Of a stretch of 64,000 nt of DNA, positions 34,425 through 44,432 are shown piece after piece. The position numbers and the translations under genes are program-made. Position 1 is the stretch's first letter. Every line of letters starts with the position of its first letter. Under the pieces are notes generated by a model that had not been told where the DNA came from, made no database searches, and was given only the letters and a program-made list of their open reading frames with translations. The DNA is taken from NCBI RefSeq assembly GCF_900109705.1, contig NZ_FOAI01000007.1, forward strand, positions 1 through 64,000, given 5' to 3'. Source of the stretch: Roseivivax marinus (GTDB lineage: Bacteria; Pseudomonadota; Alphaproteobacteria; Rhodobacterales; Rhodobacteraceae).

Positions 34425-35344
34425 GAGGAGAAGTTTACGGCAAGGTCGCGCTGATCGGCCTCGGGCTGATCGCCTCGTCGATGTTCTGGGCCACGCGCCG
34501 CGCGGGGCTCGCCGGGCACGTGTCGGGCTATGCCCGGTCCGAGGCGACGCGCGAGACCGCCCGCCGCATCGGGCTCTGCCACGAGGTCTGCGAGAGTGCA
34601 GCCGAGGCGGTGGCCGACGCCGATCTTGTCGTGCTGGCGGTTCCGGTGGGCGCGATGGCCTCCGTCGCGGCCGAGATCGCCCCGCACCTGAAGCCGGGCG
34701 CCACGGTCACCGACGTGGGTTCGGTCAAGCGCCGGGTGATCGATGACGTGTCCCCGCACCTGCCCGAGGGCGTGCATTTCGTGCCCGGCCACCCGCTGGC
34801 GGGGACCGAGCATTCCGGCCCCGAGTCCGGCTTCGCGACGCTGTTCGAAAACCGCTGGTGCCTGCTTGTGCCCGTCGAGGGCACGGACGCAGACGCTAGC
34901 GCCCGGCTGCGGGCCTACTGGGAAGGCATGGGCGCCAAGGTCGACGAGATGGACGCCGACCACCACGATCTCGTGCTTGCCGTGACCAGCCACACGCCGC
35001 ACCTGATCGCCTACACGATGGTGGGTGTCGCCGACGACCTGCGCCGGGTCACCGACAGCGAGGTCATCAAGTATTCCGCCGCCGGTTTCCGGGACTTCAC
35101 GCGCATCGCGGCCTCGGACCCGACCATGTGGCGCGACGTGTTCCTCACCAACAAGGACGCCACGCTCGAGATCCTCGGACGTTTCACCGAGGAACTGTTC
35201 GCGCTGCAACGCGCGATCCGCACCGGCGACGGCGAACAGCTCTTCGACTACTTCACCCGCACCCGCGCGATCCGGCGCGGCATCATCGAGGCGGGGCAGG
35301 ATACCGATGCGCCGGATTTCGGGCGCGCCAAGGTGGAGAGATAA
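34421..35344 (+). CDS. tyrC: prephenate/arogenate dehydrogenase
   Basis: The 307-residue NAD(P)-dependent dehydrogenase of tyrosine synthesis has a Rossmann motif [13 protein letters not shown] (residues 8-20), with Ala where the commonest form has Gly. It also has the catalytic His region [13 protein letters not shown] and the conserved [10 protein letters not shown] with [17 protein letters not shown]. It is a single-domain TyrA without chorismate mutase or an ACT domain. The start overlaps hisC, and the extensin-like gene follows 2 nt later. Confidence 0.92.
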   Translation: MRGEVYGKVALIGLGLIASSMFWATRRAGLAGHVSGYARSEATRETARRIGLCHEVCESAAEAVADADLVVLAVPVGAMASVAAEIAPHLKPGATVTDVGSVKRRVIDDVSPHLPEGVHFVPGHPLAGTEHSGPESGFATLFENRWCLLVPVEGTDADASARLRAYWEGMGAKVDEMDADHHDLVLAVTSHTPHLIAYTMVGVADDLRRVTDSEVIKYSAAGFRDFTRIAASDPTMWRDVFLTNKDATLEILGRFTEELFALQRAIRTGDGEQLFDYFTRTRAIRRGIIEAGQDTDAPDFGRAKVER

Positions 35345-35346
35345 AG

Positions 35347-36327
35347 ATGATCCGGCTGGTCCTTCTGTCGCTCGCGCTGGCCGGACCGGCCGCCGCCCTC
35401 GCTCCCGACACCTCGCTGCGCCCCGCGGCGCGGGCGGACTATTCGGACGAGGGCACCAATGCCGCCGCGGACAGCACCGAGGGCAAGGCCGTGTCTGTCC
35501 CGCCCGAGGACGACGCCGCGCCCCGGCGGACCATCGTCGCGCGCCTGTCTGCCGCAAACCGCCCGGCCGCCCGCCCCGACAGCGTGGACGAGGCCGTCAT
35601 CGCCGCGCAGTTGCTGCAGAGGTGGGAGCGGATGGAGCCGGTGCCGCGCGCAGATCCGATCGAGGAGTTCCCGGGATACGAGGGCGTGGACGTCCGCGCC
35701 TTCGCGCAGGCCAGTCCTCAGGCAGTGGCGACAGCGCTGCGCCCGATCCTGCGCACCAAGGAACTGGTTCAGAAAGCGATGGCCCGCCAGCAGGAGCGCC
35801 GCCGCGGTCAGATTTGCGGCGACCCGGCGATCCAGGGCGAGGCCGTGGGCTACGTGCCCGGCCGGATCAACGCCTGCGGAATCGCCGACGGCGTGAAGGT
35901 GCGCGCGGTCTCCGGCATCCCGCTCAGCCAGCAGGCGCTGATCGATTGCACCACGGCGCGCGCTCTCAAGTCGTGGGTGGATCGCGGCCTGAAGCCCGCG
36001 GTCGGCAATGCCGGCGGTGGCGTGGCCGAGATCCGCATCGCGGCGCATTATGCCTGCCGGACGCGCAACAACCAGCCCGGCGCCAAGGTGTCCGAACACG
36101 GCAAGGGCCGTGCCATCGACATTTCTGCGATCCGACTGCGCGACGGCACGAACATGACGGTCCTGGGCGGCTGGCGGACCCAGAACCAGGGGCCGATCCT
36201 GCGCCGGGCCTATGGCGCCGCCTGTGGTATCTTCGGCACCACCTTGGGGCCGGATTCGGACCGGTTCCACCAGGATCACTTCCACTTCGACACCGCGCGC
36301 TACCGCAGCGGCTCGTACTGCCGATGA
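35347..36327 (+). CDS. extensin-like C-terminal domain protein, exported
   Basis: The 326-residue protein has a signal peptide (MIRLVLLSLALAGPAAALA), a low-complexity Pro/Ala/Asp-rich linker of about 120 residues, and an extensin-like C-terminal domain. This carries the His/Asp pattern of peptidoglycan-active LAS-type enzymes (KVSEHGKGRAIDISAI and HQDHFHFDTARYR). Four or more cysteines (ICGDP, NACGI, DCTTARAL, YACRT, AACGI, YCR) suggest disulfides. It probably acts on the cell wall; no substrate is proven for the family. It is coupled with tyrC upstream and the methyltransferase downstream (ATGA). Confidence 0.82.
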   Translation: MIRLVLLSLALAGPAAALAPDTSLRPAARADYSDEGTNAAADSTEGKAVSVPPEDDAAPRRTIVARLSAANRPAARPDSVDEAVIAAQLLQRWERMEPVPRADPIEEFPGYEGVDVRAFAQASPQAVATALRPILRTKELVQKAMARQQERRRGQICGDPAIQGEAVGYVPGRINACGIADGVKVRAVSGIPLSQQALIDCTTARALKSWVDRGLKPAVGNAGGGVAEIRIAAHYACRTRNNQPGAKVSEHGKGRAIDISAIRLRDGTNMTVLGGWRTQNQGPILRRAYGAACGIFGTTLGPDSDRFHQDHFHFDTARYRSGSYCR

Positions 36328-37469
36328 GCCTCATCAAAGCGCCCGTCTACGAGGTCAAGCCGGCCTTTGCCCGTGCCGACGGGCCGGATCCGCTTCTGCC
36401 CGCCGACGAGGTCGCGCGGCTTCTGGACGAGGTGGGCGACCGGCAGGTCAACGCGCTGCCGCCCGAGACCTCCGTGTGGTCGGTTCACGCGGCAAACCAT
36501 CAGGCCGGGTTGGCCGAAGCCGTAGGCGCGCAGGATGCAAGGGTACTGGGGGAAGAGCTGTCGCGGCTGCATCTCGGGCAGGTGGTGAAAGGCTTCGACC
36601 AGGCCGCGACCGAGACGCAGAGGCTCGATACCGACAAGATGCAGCGCAACGCGAGGGCACGGCTCGGCTACCACGCGCTGATGCGGCTCGCGACGGGGCT
36701 CGGAGTGCGGCGCGCCTGGAATCCCGCGCAGAACGAGAACTTTCCCTACCTGGCCGAGGACCAGACCGCCGAAACGGTCGACGGCGTGCGCATCGCGCTG
36801 GGCATCGACAGGCCGTTCCCGGTCTCGGGAAAAGGGGCGTGGGGTCTAGAGACAGAGCACGGACTGCTGGGCTACCGGCAGATCCAGACGCTTGGATACC
36901 TGCGGGAGGTGCTGGCCCACCGGCTTCGGACCGGGCGGGACTACGAGCGGCTGGTCGAGATCGGCGGCGGGCTGGGCCGGATGGCGTGGAACGTCGCTGT
37001 GCGGGCCGACATGCCCTACACGCTGGTCGATCTGCCGATTGTTGGCATCGTGCAGTGTGCGTTCCTGCGGGCGAACGGCATCTCGTGCGCGCTCTGGCCC
37101 GAGAAACTGTCGGACGCGCCCGGTCATGTCGACCTCGTGTCGGCCTTCGACCTCGGCGCGCTGGACGATCTCGACCGTGCGCTCGTGCTGAACTGCGACG
37201 GTCTGGTGGAGATGTCCCGCGAGACGCAGAACGACTACTTCGACCTGATCGCACGGTCGCACTCGGACCTTCTGTCGATCAACCACGAGGCCGCGCGCAC
37301 GACCGGGCTCGGGCAAGTGCAGGAATGGGAGATCGCGCGGATCACCGACTGGGGCCTGACCGCCCATCCGCGTGCCGAGTTCCTCGAGCGGCAGGGCTAC
37401 ATCGCGCAGTCGTTCCTGTCCCCGCGCGGCGGGGCCAGGTCGCTGCTGTCGCGTCTTCTCAAACGGTAA
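36324..37469 (+). CDS. putative sugar O-methyltransferase
   Basis: The 381-residue protein resembles the putative sugar O-methyltransferase family (TIGR04371). A SAM-binding segment reads LVEIGGGLGRMAWNVA at about residue 215, followed by YTLVDLPIVGIVQC and a later IARITDWGL. The N-terminal 130 residues form an extra helical domain. It may methylate a cell-surface sugar, but the acceptor is not evident. The start overlaps the extensin-like stop. The gene is convergent with tlpA (12 nt between stops). Confidence 0.7.
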   Translation: MSLIKAPVYEVKPAFARADGPDPLLPADEVARLLDEVGDRQVNALPPETSVWSVHAANHQAGLAEAVGAQDARVLGEELSRLHLGQVVKGFDQAATETQRLDTDKMQRNARARLGYHALMRLATGLGVRRAWNPAQNENFPYLAEDQTAETVDGVRIALGIDRPFPVSGKGAWGLETEHGLLGYRQIQTLGYLREVLAHRLRTGRDYERLVEIGGGLGRMAWNVAVRADMPYTLVDLPIVGIVQCAFLRANGISCALWPEKLSDAPGHVDLVSAFDLGALDDLDRALVLNCDGLVEMSRETQNDYFDLIARSHSDLLSINHEAARTTGLGQVQEWEIARITDWGLTAHPRAEFLERQGYIAQSFLSPRGGARSLLSRLLKR

Positions 37470-37481
37470 GCGCGGCGGGTT

Positions 37482-38057
37482 TCAGCCCTCGCCGCCGTCG
37501 CCCTCGTCGGCCCCGATCAGCGTCTCGATCACAGCCGTAGCGCTGTCCGACGACCAGTCCGCATCGCCCTGGAGCCGCGCGACCTCCTGCCCTTCGGGGT
37601 TCAGTATGACGGTGATCGGCAGGCCCAGCACCGCCATCTCGCGCCCGAGGCCGGATTTCGGATCGCGCAGCATCGGCAGGTTGTCGACGCCGATCTCGTC
37701 GAAGAACGACTGGATCGCCGGCTTGGGATTGCGGCCGGTCGCAATGGTCACGACCTCGAAGTCGTCGCCGCCCAGTTCGGCCTGGAGATCCGACAGCATC
37801 GGCATCTCTTCGCGGCACGGCGCGCACCATGTCGCCCAGAAGTTCACCAGCGCCCACTTGCCCTCGTAATCGGCCAGCGAGGCGGCCTCGCCCTCGAAGG
37901 TCTCGATCTCGGAGGTGCCGGCGGGCTTGGGCTCGGCGTGGAAGGTCAGCTTCTTCATGTCACCTTCGCGCAGGGCCGCCGCGGCGTCGGTGTCGGCCGC
38001 CGCCGGAATTGCAAGAGCGCCAAGCGCGGTATAGAGCGCCACGAGACCGTATTTCAT
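37482..38057 (-). CDS. tlpA: TlpA-family thiol:disulfide oxidoreductase, exported
   Basis: The 191-residue thioredoxin-fold protein has an N-terminal signal or anchor (to about residue 21) and the active site WCAPC (Cys78, Cys81) in [14 protein letters not shown]. The conserved cis-Pro region reads [13 protein letters not shown]. TlpA proteins keep periplasmic thiols reduced, for example for cytochrome oxidase or cytochrome c maturation. The ATG follows GGAGGAACG. It is divergent from argH with only 25 bp between starts, a pairing common in this family of bacteria. Confidence 0.9.
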   Translation of the reverse strand: MKYGLVALYTALGALAIPAAADTDAAAALREGDMKKLTFHAEPKPAGTSEIETFEGEAASLADYEGKWALVNFWATWCAPCREEMPMLSDLQAELGGDDFEVVTIATGRNPKPAIQSFFDEIGVDNLPMLRDPKSGLGREMAVLGLPITVILNPEGQEVARLQGDADWSSDSATAVIETLIGADEGDGGEG

Positions 38058-38082
38058 CGTTCCTCCGACGGGTGTTCTGACC

Positions 38083-39474
38083 ATGACCGACGCGACCTCG
38101 AACCAGATGTGGGGCGGCCGCTTCGCCGCCGGGCCGGACGCGATCATGGAGGCGATCAACGCCTCGATCGGGTTCGACAAGCGGCTGGCGGCGCAGGACA
38201 TCGCCGGCTCGAGGGCCCATGCCGCCATGCTGGCTGCCACGGGCATCGTGAAGGCTAGCGACGCCGAGGCGATGAGGGAAGGCTTGCTCACCGTGTTGTC
38301 AGAGATCGAGGGCGGTGACTTCGCGTTCTCCGCGGCGCTCGAGGACATCCACATGAACGTGGAGGCGCGCCTGAAGGAGATCGTCGGCCCCGCCGCCGGG
38401 CGTCTGCACACGGCTCGGTCGCGCAACGACCAGGTGGCGACGGACTTCCGCCTTTGGGTGCGCGATCAGCTGGATGCGGCCGACGCCGGACTGACCGCGC
38501 TGATCCGCGCGCTTCTGGTGCAGGCCGAGGCCGGGGCCGACTGGGTGATGCCCGGCTTCACCCACCTCCAGACCGCGCAGCCGGTGACCTGGGGCCATCA
38601 CATGATGGCCTATGTCGAGATGTTCGGCCGCGATCGCGCCCGGGTTCGCGACGCACGCGCCCGGATGAACGAAAGCCCGCTGGGCGCCGCCGCATTGGCC
38701 GGTACGTCGTTCCCGATCGACCGTCACATGACCGCCGAGGCGCTGGGCTTCGACCGGCCCTGCGCCAACTCGCTCGATGCGGTGTCGGATCGCGACTTCG
38801 CGCTCGAGTTCCTGTCGGTCGCGTCGATCTCGGCCATGCACCTCTCGCGGTTCGCCGAGGAGCTGGTGATCTGGTCGTCGGCCCAGTTTCGCTTCGTGGC
38901 GCTGTCGGACCGGTTCTCGACCGGCTCGTCGATCATGCCGCAGAAGAAGAATCCCGACGCGGCCGAGCTGATCCGCGCCAAGATCGGGCGCATCTTCGGC
39001 GCGCAGGTGGCGCTGATGACGGTGATGAAGGGTCTTCCGCTGGCCTATTCCAAGGACATGCAGGAGGACAAGGAGCAGGTCTTCGACGCCGCCGACAACT
39101 GGCTGCTGTCGCTTGCGGCGATGGAAGGCATGGTCGGTGACATGACCGCCAACCGCGATGCGCTGGAGGCTGCGGCGTCCAGCGGATTCTCGACCGCGAC
39201 CGATCTGGCGGATTGGCTCGTGCGCGAACTGGATCTACCTTTCCGCGAGGCGCACCACGTGACCGGATCGCTCGTGGCGCTGGCCGAAGGCCGGGGCTGC
39301 GACCTGCCGGACCTCACGCTGGCGGACATGCAAGGGGTGCACGGCAGCATCACCGAGGGTGTGTTCGACGTGCTGGGTGTGCGCAATTCGGTCGCCAGCC
39401 GCACGAGCTACGGCGGCACGGCGCCGGAGCGGGTAAGGGAGCAGATCGCACGATGGACGGACTTGCTGGACTGA
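38083..39474 (+). CDS. argH: argininosuccinate lyase
   Basis: The 463-residue enzyme of the fumarase/aspartase superfamily cleaves argininosuccinate to arginine and fumarate. It starts with the conserved MWGGRFA, has [33 protein letters not shown] and the signature [18 protein letters not shown] that holds the catalytic Ser loop. Full length. A small lipoprotein gene overlaps its last 22 nt, as in the argH-lptM arrangement of related genomes. Confidence 0.96.
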   Translation: MTDATSNQMWGGRFAAGPDAIMEAINASIGFDKRLAAQDIAGSRAHAAMLAATGIVKASDAEAMREGLLTVLSEIEGGDFAFSAALEDIHMNVEARLKEIVGPAAGRLHTARSRNDQVATDFRLWVRDQLDAADAGLTALIRALLVQAEAGADWVMPGFTHLQTAQPVTWGHHMMAYVEMFGRDRARVRDARARMNESPLGAAALAGTSFPIDRHMTAEALGFDRPCANSLDAVSDRDFALEFLSVASISAMHLSRFAEELVIWSSAQFRFVALSDRFSTGSSIMPQKKNPDAAELIRAKIGRIFGAQVALMTVMKGLPLAYSKDMQEDKEQVFDAADNWLLSLAAMEGMVGDMTANRDALEAAASSGFSTATDLADWLVRELDLPFREAHHVTGSLVALAEGRGCDLPDLTLADMQGVHGSITEGVFDVLGVRNSVASRTSYGGTAPERVREQIARWTDLLD

Positions 39475-39638
39475 GGGCGGCGCTCGCCCTGACGACCGCG
39501 GGCGCGCTCGCCGCCTGCGGCGCCGATGGCGAGCCGGTGCCGCCTGCGCCCCGGGGCGCACCTTCGGCGACAGAGTCGGCTGCGGCCCCGCAGGTCGAGG
39601 TGACCGATCCGGACGGCACTCAGGAGGTGGCGGAATGA
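39453..39638 (+). CDS. small LptM-like lipoprotein
   Basis: The 61-residue protein has a signal peptide with lipobox LAAC (Cys22) directly followed by [11 protein letters not shown], the motif of the small lipoproteins (LptM/YifL type) that sit next to argH and lysA. In enterobacteria LptM helps the LPS transport protein LptD mature. The gene begins inside argH and its stop overlaps the next lipoprotein start, so it is translated from the argH message. Function by family and context; moderate certainty. Confidence 0.7.
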   Translation: MDGLAGLRAALALTTAGALAACGADGEPVPPAPRGAPSATESAAAPQVEVTDPDGTQEVAE

Positions 39639-39943
39639 GACCGGCAGCGCTGGTCGCGCTGGTGGCCCTCGGCGCGCTGGCTGCCTGCGGCGGACCCAAG
39701 AGCATCGCCGGCCGCGAGGCGCCCTCGGCAGAGGCACGCCTGCCGAACCGCATCCTCAACGACGACGCCCCGGCCCTGCGCCGCCAGCGCGCCGAACGCG
39801 ACGGTGAGGTTCTGCCTGCCGACCCCGACGGCGGCGTCGCGACCACGGGATATGTGGAGATGGGCGTAGGTTCGGGCGGGGCCACCGGCAGTGGCGGCGT
39901 GCTGATGCGGCGCGGAAACTTCACCTTCGGTTTCGAACTGTGA
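39635..39943 (+). CDS. small lipoprotein of unknown function
   Basis: The 102-residue protein has a signal peptide and lipobox LAAC (Cys17), then a polar linker and a C-terminal Gly-rich strand segment (MGVGSGGATGSGGVLMRRGNF). No family was recognised. It overlaps the previous lipoprotein by 4 nt and the following gene's GTG, making a coupled string argH-lipoprotein-lipoprotein-DUF2834. Confidence 0.65.
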   Translation: MRPAALVALVALGALAACGGPKSIAGREAPSAEARLPNRILNDDAPALRRQRAERDGEVLPADPDGGVATTGYVEMGVGSGGATGSGGVLMRRGNFTFGFEL

Positions 39944-40263
39944 GCCTGCGCGCGCTCTGGCTGGCGCTGGCGCTGTGGGGCGCGGTGCATCCGATGTACT
40001 GGTTCGTGACCTACCTCGCCGGCAACGGCTGGGATTTCGGCGCGATGATCGACGCGTGGTACGTGAATGCCTCGACCACCGGCTTGACCTGGGACCTGAC
40101 AATCGCGGCGATTACCCTGACGGTCTGGATCGTCGCCGAGGTCGCCGTGCGCCGGAACTGGGTCGCGCTGCTGGCGATCCCGGCGACCTTCTGCATCGGT
40201 CTGAGTTGCGGCCTGCCGCTCTACCTCTGGTTCCGCAGCCGCCCGGTCCAGCCCGCACCCTGA
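39940..40263 (+). CDS. DUF2834 membrane protein
   Basis: The 107-residue protein has three predicted transmembrane segments (LRALWLALALWGAVHPMYWF; LTIAAITLTVWIVAEVAVRR; VALLAIPATFCIGLSCGLPL) and matches the DUF2834 pattern. It starts at a GTG overlapping the upstream stop (GTGA). Function unknown. It is the last gene of this strand before convergent recQ, and a dispersed palindromic repeat lies between. Confidence 0.72.
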   Translation: MSLRALWLALALWGAVHPMYWFVTYLAGNGWDFGAMIDAWYVNASTTGLTWDLTIAAITLTVWIVAEVAVRRNWVALLAIPATFCIGLSCGLPLYLWFRSRPVQPAP

Positions 40264-40314
40264 TCCCGGCGGAGCGCACCGCGCGCTCCTTATCCGGGGG
40301 CCCGGCCGCCTGCG

Positions 40315-40361
40315 CCGGGGGCGCTGCCCCCGGACCCCGGAGTACTTCGGACGAGAAGAAA
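40315..40361 (+). repeat. dispersed palindromic intergenic element, copy C
   Basis: CCGGGGGC-GCT-GCCCCCGG (40315-40333), then GGACCCCGGAGTACTTC and GAGAAGAAAG. It lies between the convergent DUF2834 and recQ genes, so this copy is not positioned as a leader. Confidence 0.8.
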
Positions 40362-40380
40362 GACGTGGCCCGGCGAACGG

Positions 40381-42420
40381 TCAGTCCGAGAGGACGCCGA
40401 GGAAGGCGGTGCCGAAGCGGTCGGCGCGCTTGTCGCCGAGGATGCGGGCGAGGGCGTCATGGTCGCGCGGCCGGGCCTCGGCCACCCGGGCAAGCTGTGC
40501 GGCGGAGCAGGAAAGCGGCTTGTCGGTGCCTTCCGGGCCACGGGCGAGCGCGGTCTGCATGGCGTGGAGGCGGTCGAACAGCGTTCCCTCCTCGCGGCCG
40601 GCGAGGCGCTGGCGGGCGGGATGCATGTCGTCCACTTCCCCTGCGATCACCTCGAGGAAGGCGCGGCCGTAGCGGTCGAGTTTCTTGGCGCCGACGCCGG
40701 AAATGCGCGCCATGTCGTCGAGCGTCTCGGGGCGGGCCTCGGCCATCTCGATGAGGGTGCGGTCGGGGAAGATGACGTAGGCCGGGACGCGCGCCTCTTC
40801 TGCCAGCGCGCGGCGGCGGGCCTTGAGGGCGGCGAGCATCGGTGCGTGTTCCTCGGATACCAGGGCCTTCGCCTGTGGTCGCGTGGCCTTGGCGCGGTCG
40901 ATCGTATCGCGGCGCAGGCGGATCGTGTCCTCGCCGCGCAGGATCGGGCGGGCGGCCTCGGTCATCCAGAGCGCGCCGTGGCGTTCGGGATCCGGGCGCA
41001 TCAGGTCGCGGCCCATGATCTGGCGGAACACGGCCTGCCACTGCCCGCGCGAGAGGTCGCGGCCGACGCCGAAGGTCGGCAGGCTCTCGTGACCGCGCTG
41101 GCGCACCTTGTCCGTCTCGTTGCCGATGAGGATGTCGATCAGGTGCCCCGCGCCGAAGCTCTCGCCGGTGCGGAGCGCGGCGGAGAGCGCCTTGCGGACG
41201 GCCTCGGTGCCGTCGAAGGTCTCGGGCGGGCTGTCGCAGAGGTCGCAGCCGCCGCAATCGCCGGGATGGTCCTCTCCGAAATAGTGCAGCAGCGACTTGC
41301 GCCGGCATTCCATCGCCTCGGCGAGACCGAGGAGCGCGTTGAGGCGGCCGTGATCGGCGGCGCGGCGCTCGGGCGGGGCGTTGCCCTCGTCGATCTGCGA
41401 GCGGCGCAGGCGGATGTCCTCGGGGCCGAAGAGGGTCAGCGTTTCGGCCGGCGCGCCATCGCGGCCGGCGCGGCCGATCTCCTGGTAGTAGGCCTCGATC
41501 GACTTGGGCAGGTCGGCGTGGGCCACCCAGCGGATGTCGGGCTTGTCGACGCCCATGCCGAAGGCGACGGTCGCCACGACGATCAGTCCGTCCTCGGTGG
41601 CGAAGCGGTCCTCGACCCCGCGGCGGTCTTCCGGGTCCATGCCGCCGTGGTAGCTGAGCGCGGGGTGCCCGTCCTCGCGGAGCGCCTGGGCCAGCGTCTC
41701 GGTCTTTGCGCGGGTGCCGCAATAGACAATGCCCGACTGGCCGCGACGGGCGGCGGCGAAGGCGAGGATCTGGCGGCGCGGGCTGTCCTTGGGCTGGAAG
41801 GCAAGGTGCAGGTTCGGACGGTCGAAGCCGCGCAGGAAGGCGCGCGGCGCTTCGCCGTCGAAGAGCCGGGTGACGATCTCGTCCTGCGTCTCGGCGTCGG
41901 CGGTGGCGGTGAAGGCGGCCAGCGGCACGTCGAGCGCGCGGCGCAGCTCTCCGATCCGGAGATAGTCGGGGCGGAAGTCGTGGCCCCACTGGCTGACGCA
42001 GTGCGCCTCGTCGACGGCGATCAGGCTGACCCCGGCATTGGCGAGCATCCGCTGGGTGCCACCGGAGGCGAGCCGCTCGGGGGCGAGGTAAAGGAGCTTC
42101 AGCTCGCCCGCCGACAGCGCGTCCCAGACGGCGTCGGTCTCTTCGGGTGTATTGGCCGAGGTCAGCGCCCCGGCGGCGACCCCGGCCTCGCGCAGGCCGC
42201 GAACCTGGTCGCGCATCAGCGCGATCAGCGGCGAGACCACCAGCGTGACCCCGGGCCGCAGCAGGGCGGGAAGCTGGAAGCACAGCGACTTGCCGCCGCC
42301 CGTGGGCATGATGGCAAGGACGTTCTCGCCCGCGGCGACAGCGTCCACGATCTCTTCCTGGCCGGCGCGGAAGGCGTCGAATCCGAATACGTCGCGCAGA
42401 AGCGCGGGGGCGTCGGCCAT
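40381..42420 (-). CDS. recQ: ATP-dependent DNA helicase RecQ
   Basis: The 679-residue 3'-5' helicase has an N-terminal DEAH-type core with P-loop MPTGGGKSLC and IAVDEAHCVSQWGHDFRP, and helicase motifs including GIVYCGTRAKTE and QEIGRAGRDG. A RecQ-Ct zinc region (ECRRKSLLHYF and DCGGCDLC) and a C-terminal HRDC domain follow. It acts in recombination and fork repair. The start was set at ATG 42420; an in-frame ATG at 42432 is equally plausible, and neither has a clear ribosome-binding site. Confidence 0.95.
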   Translation of the reverse strand: MADAPALLRDVFGFDAFRAGQEEIVDAVAAGENVLAIMPTGGGKSLCFQLPALLRPGVTLVVSPLIALMRDQVRGLREAGVAAGALTSANTPEETDAVWDALSAGELKLLYLAPERLASGGTQRMLANAGVSLIAVDEAHCVSQWGHDFRPDYLRIGELRRALDVPLAAFTATADAETQDEIVTRLFDGEAPRAFLRGFDRPNLHLAFQPKDSPRRQILAFAAARRGQSGIVYCGTRAKTETLAQALREDGHPALSYHGGMDPEDRRGVEDRFATEDGLIVVATVAFGMGVDKPDIRWVAHADLPKSIEAYYQEIGRAGRDGAPAETLTLFGPEDIRLRRSQIDEGNAPPERRAADHGRLNALLGLAEAMECRRKSLLHYFGEDHPGDCGGCDLCDSPPETFDGTEAVRKALSAALRTGESFGAGHLIDILIGNETDKVRQRGHESLPTFGVGRDLSRGQWQAVFRQIMGRDLMRPDPERHGALWMTEAARPILRGEDTIRLRRDTIDRAKATRPQAKALVSEEHAPMLAALKARRRALAEEARVPAYVIFPDRTLIEMAEARPETLDDMARISGVGAKKLDRYGRAFLEVIAGEVDDMHPARQRLAGREEGTLFDRLHAMQTALARGPEGTDKPLSCSAAQLARVAEARPRDHDALARILGDKRADRFGTAFLGVLSD

Positions 42421-42582
42421 GTCGCGGGGCATTGGGGGCAGAAACCTGCGGATGTTCGTTGAACTGCTCTTAGAGCGACAGTCGCACACTAAGATTCGGT
42501 GAACAAGTCCGCGGCCCCGGCCGTTGTCCCAGTGCGGCGGCAGGCCGCGCGCCTGCCTACGGGCTGCAAACGGAGAAACGAG

Positions 42583-43449
42583 ATGAAGCTGGCATTCCTC
42601 GGCCTTGGCGCGATGGGATCGCGCATGGCCATGACATTGGTGAAGGCGGGTCACGACGTGGCTGTCTGGAACCGCTCGGACGGCAAGGCGGAGGCGCTGG
42701 TCGATGCCGGCGCCACGGAAGCCGAAACCCCGCGACAGGCCGCCGAAGGCGCGGCCGTCGTGGTGTCGATGGTGATGGATGACGATGCGTCCGCGGCGGT
42801 GTGGACCGACAAGGACACCGGAGCGCTGGCCGGCATGGAGAGCGGCTCGGTCGCGGTCGAGTGCTAGACCGTGTCGCCCGCCTGGATCGCGGCGCTGGCG
42901 GGTGCGGCGGACGAGGCCGGGGTGCGCTTCATCGACGCACCGGTCGCGGGGACACTCCCGCCTGCCGAACAGGGCGAGCTGGTGATGCTGGTCGGGGGCG
43001 ACGCGAAGGACATCGACACGGCACGGCCGGCCCTCGACGCGATGGGCAAGGCGACGCACCACGCGGGGCCGGTCGGCGCCGGCATCGCGACCAAGCTGGT
43101 GGTGAACGGGATGCTCGCCGCGCAGGAGGCGGCCCTGGCCGAGTTGCTGGCGACGGTGGAGGCGCTGGGACACGACCGCGCCCGTGCCTTCGAGATCCTG
43201 TGCGAGACGCCGATCGCGAGCCCGATGCTGAAGAATTACGGCAAGCTGATGCTCGACGGGACCGACGACGTGCTGTTCCCGGTGGACGGCATCCTCAAGG
43301 ATCTCGGTCTGATCGCCGATGCGGCAGGCAAGGCCGAGCAGCCGGTTCCGGTGACGCGCGGGACGCATGACGCCTTCACATTGGCTCAGGACGCCGGGCT
43401 CGGCGACCGCAACCAGACGGAAATCCTGCGGGTCTACGAGAACAAGTGA
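42583..43449 (+). pseudogene. 3-hydroxyisobutyrate/2-hydroxy-3-oxopropionate dehydrogenase-family gene interrupted by an amber codon
   Basis: The 289-codon frame encodes a beta-hydroxyacid dehydrogenase: LGLGAMGSRMAMTLVKAGHDV (NAD-binding) at the N-terminus, the catalytic-Lys region GAGIATKLVVNGML, and the C-terminal helical domain. A single TAG at 42865-42867 interrupts it in the conserved substrate loop, which should read ECSTVSP, so amber replaces the serine. TCG to TAG is one base change. The frame continues unbroken on both sides for 94 and 194 codons, and no other lesion is visible. This is a recent nonsense mutation, a readthrough gene or a sequence error. A GTG at 42871 could start a C-terminal fragment. 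Confidence 0.85.
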
Positions 43450-43462
43450 GCGTCGCGGGGCC

Positions 43463-43759
43463 TCAGTAGGCCCCGTAGAACGCCCCGGCATTGTTGGCGA
43501 GGATGATGCGCAGCGCGTAGATCGCCACCAGAGCGACAAGCGGCGCGAGGTCCAGCCCGCCCATCGGCGGCAGAATCCGGCGGATGCGGGAATACATCGG
43601 CTCGAGCAGGCGGTTCAGACCGTCCCAGATCTGCGCCACCAGCGGCTGGCGCAGGTTCAGCACCTGGAAATTGATCAGCCAGCTCATGATGACGTGGGCG
43701 ATGATGAAGAACCAGACGATGTCCAGGATCAGCATCAGGATCTGAAAGAGCGATTGCAT
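43463..43759 (-). CDS. YggT family membrane protein
   Basis: The 98-residue protein has two hydrophobic regions and the YggT repeat pattern (ILDIVWFFIIAHVIMSWL; GLNRLLEPMYSRIRRILPPMGGLDLAPLVALVAIYALRIIL). YggT/Ycf19 proteins are small membrane proteins linked to cell division, envelope or osmotic functions in other bacteria. It is convergent with the interrupted dehydrogenase gene (13 nt apart). Confidence 0.87.
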   Translation of the reverse strand: MQSLFQILMLILDIVWFFIIAHVIMSWLINFQVLNLRQPLVAQIWDGLNRLLEPMYSRIRRILPPMGGLDLAPLVALVAIYALRIILANNAGAFYGAY

Positions 43760-43895
43760 CGGCCGGCTCCGGTCCTTGGGGCTTGGTCGCACGAGACCTA
43801 TGCGGCGGCGGACGCGAGGGCAAGAGTGCCGCGAGGTTCCGGGTTGACGTGTGGGTCATGCGGCGTGATGCCCGGCGCGGCAGAAGGAGATATGC

Positions 43896-44432
43896 ATGTA
43901 TCCCTACATTCGCATGGCCAAGGAGCTTTTCGTTCACCGCAACGACCCGCCGATCGCCGTGGGCGAGGCGCACGTGTCGCAGCACATGTGCTGGCCGTGG
44001 GACATCGATCCTTGGAAAGAGCTGAACAACGGCCGGACGCTGACGCTCTACGATCTGGGGCGGATTCCGATGGCCCGGCGTGCGGGGCTGGTGCCGGCGC
44101 TGCGGCGCAACGGTTGGGGCATGGCCATCGCCGGTGCCTCGGTGCGCTATCGCCGCCGCATCCACATGTTCGACCGGATCGAGATGCGGTCTCGGGTCAG
44201 CTGCTGGGACGCGCGGTTCATCTATGTCGAGCAGTCGCTGTGGAAGCAGAACGGTGACTGTGCGAGCCACGCCCTCCTGCGGACTGCGGTGACCAGCCGG
44301 GAGGGAATTGTCGCGCCCGAGCGGCTCATCAAGGCGATGGGCCAGAGCCTGCATGCCCCCGCGATCCCCGACTGGATTGCCGCCTGGATCGAGGCCGAGG
44401 ACACCCGGCCCTGGCCGCCCATGGGCGACTGA
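43896..44432 (+). CDS. acyl-CoA thioesterase-like (hotdog fold) protein
   Basis: The 178-residue protein has the hotdog-fold pattern of 4-hydroxybenzoyl-CoA/FadM-type thioesterases (an HMCWPWDIDPWKELNNGRTLTLYD segment near residue 30, then ASVRYRRRIHMFDRIEMRSRVSCWD). The usual DxDxxGHVNN catalytic loop is replaced by DIDPWKELNNG, which keeps the Asp and Asn pair. It probably hydrolyses an acyl-CoA; the substrate is unknown. Confidence 0.75.
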   Translation: MYPYIRMAKELFVHRNDPPIAVGEAHVSQHMCWPWDIDPWKELNNGRTLTLYDLGRIPMARRAGLVPALRRNGWGMAIAGASVRYRRRIHMFDRIEMRSRVSCWDARFIYVEQSLWKQNGDCASHALLRTAVTSREGIVAPERLIKAMGQSLHAPAIPDWIAAWIEAEDTRPWPPMGD

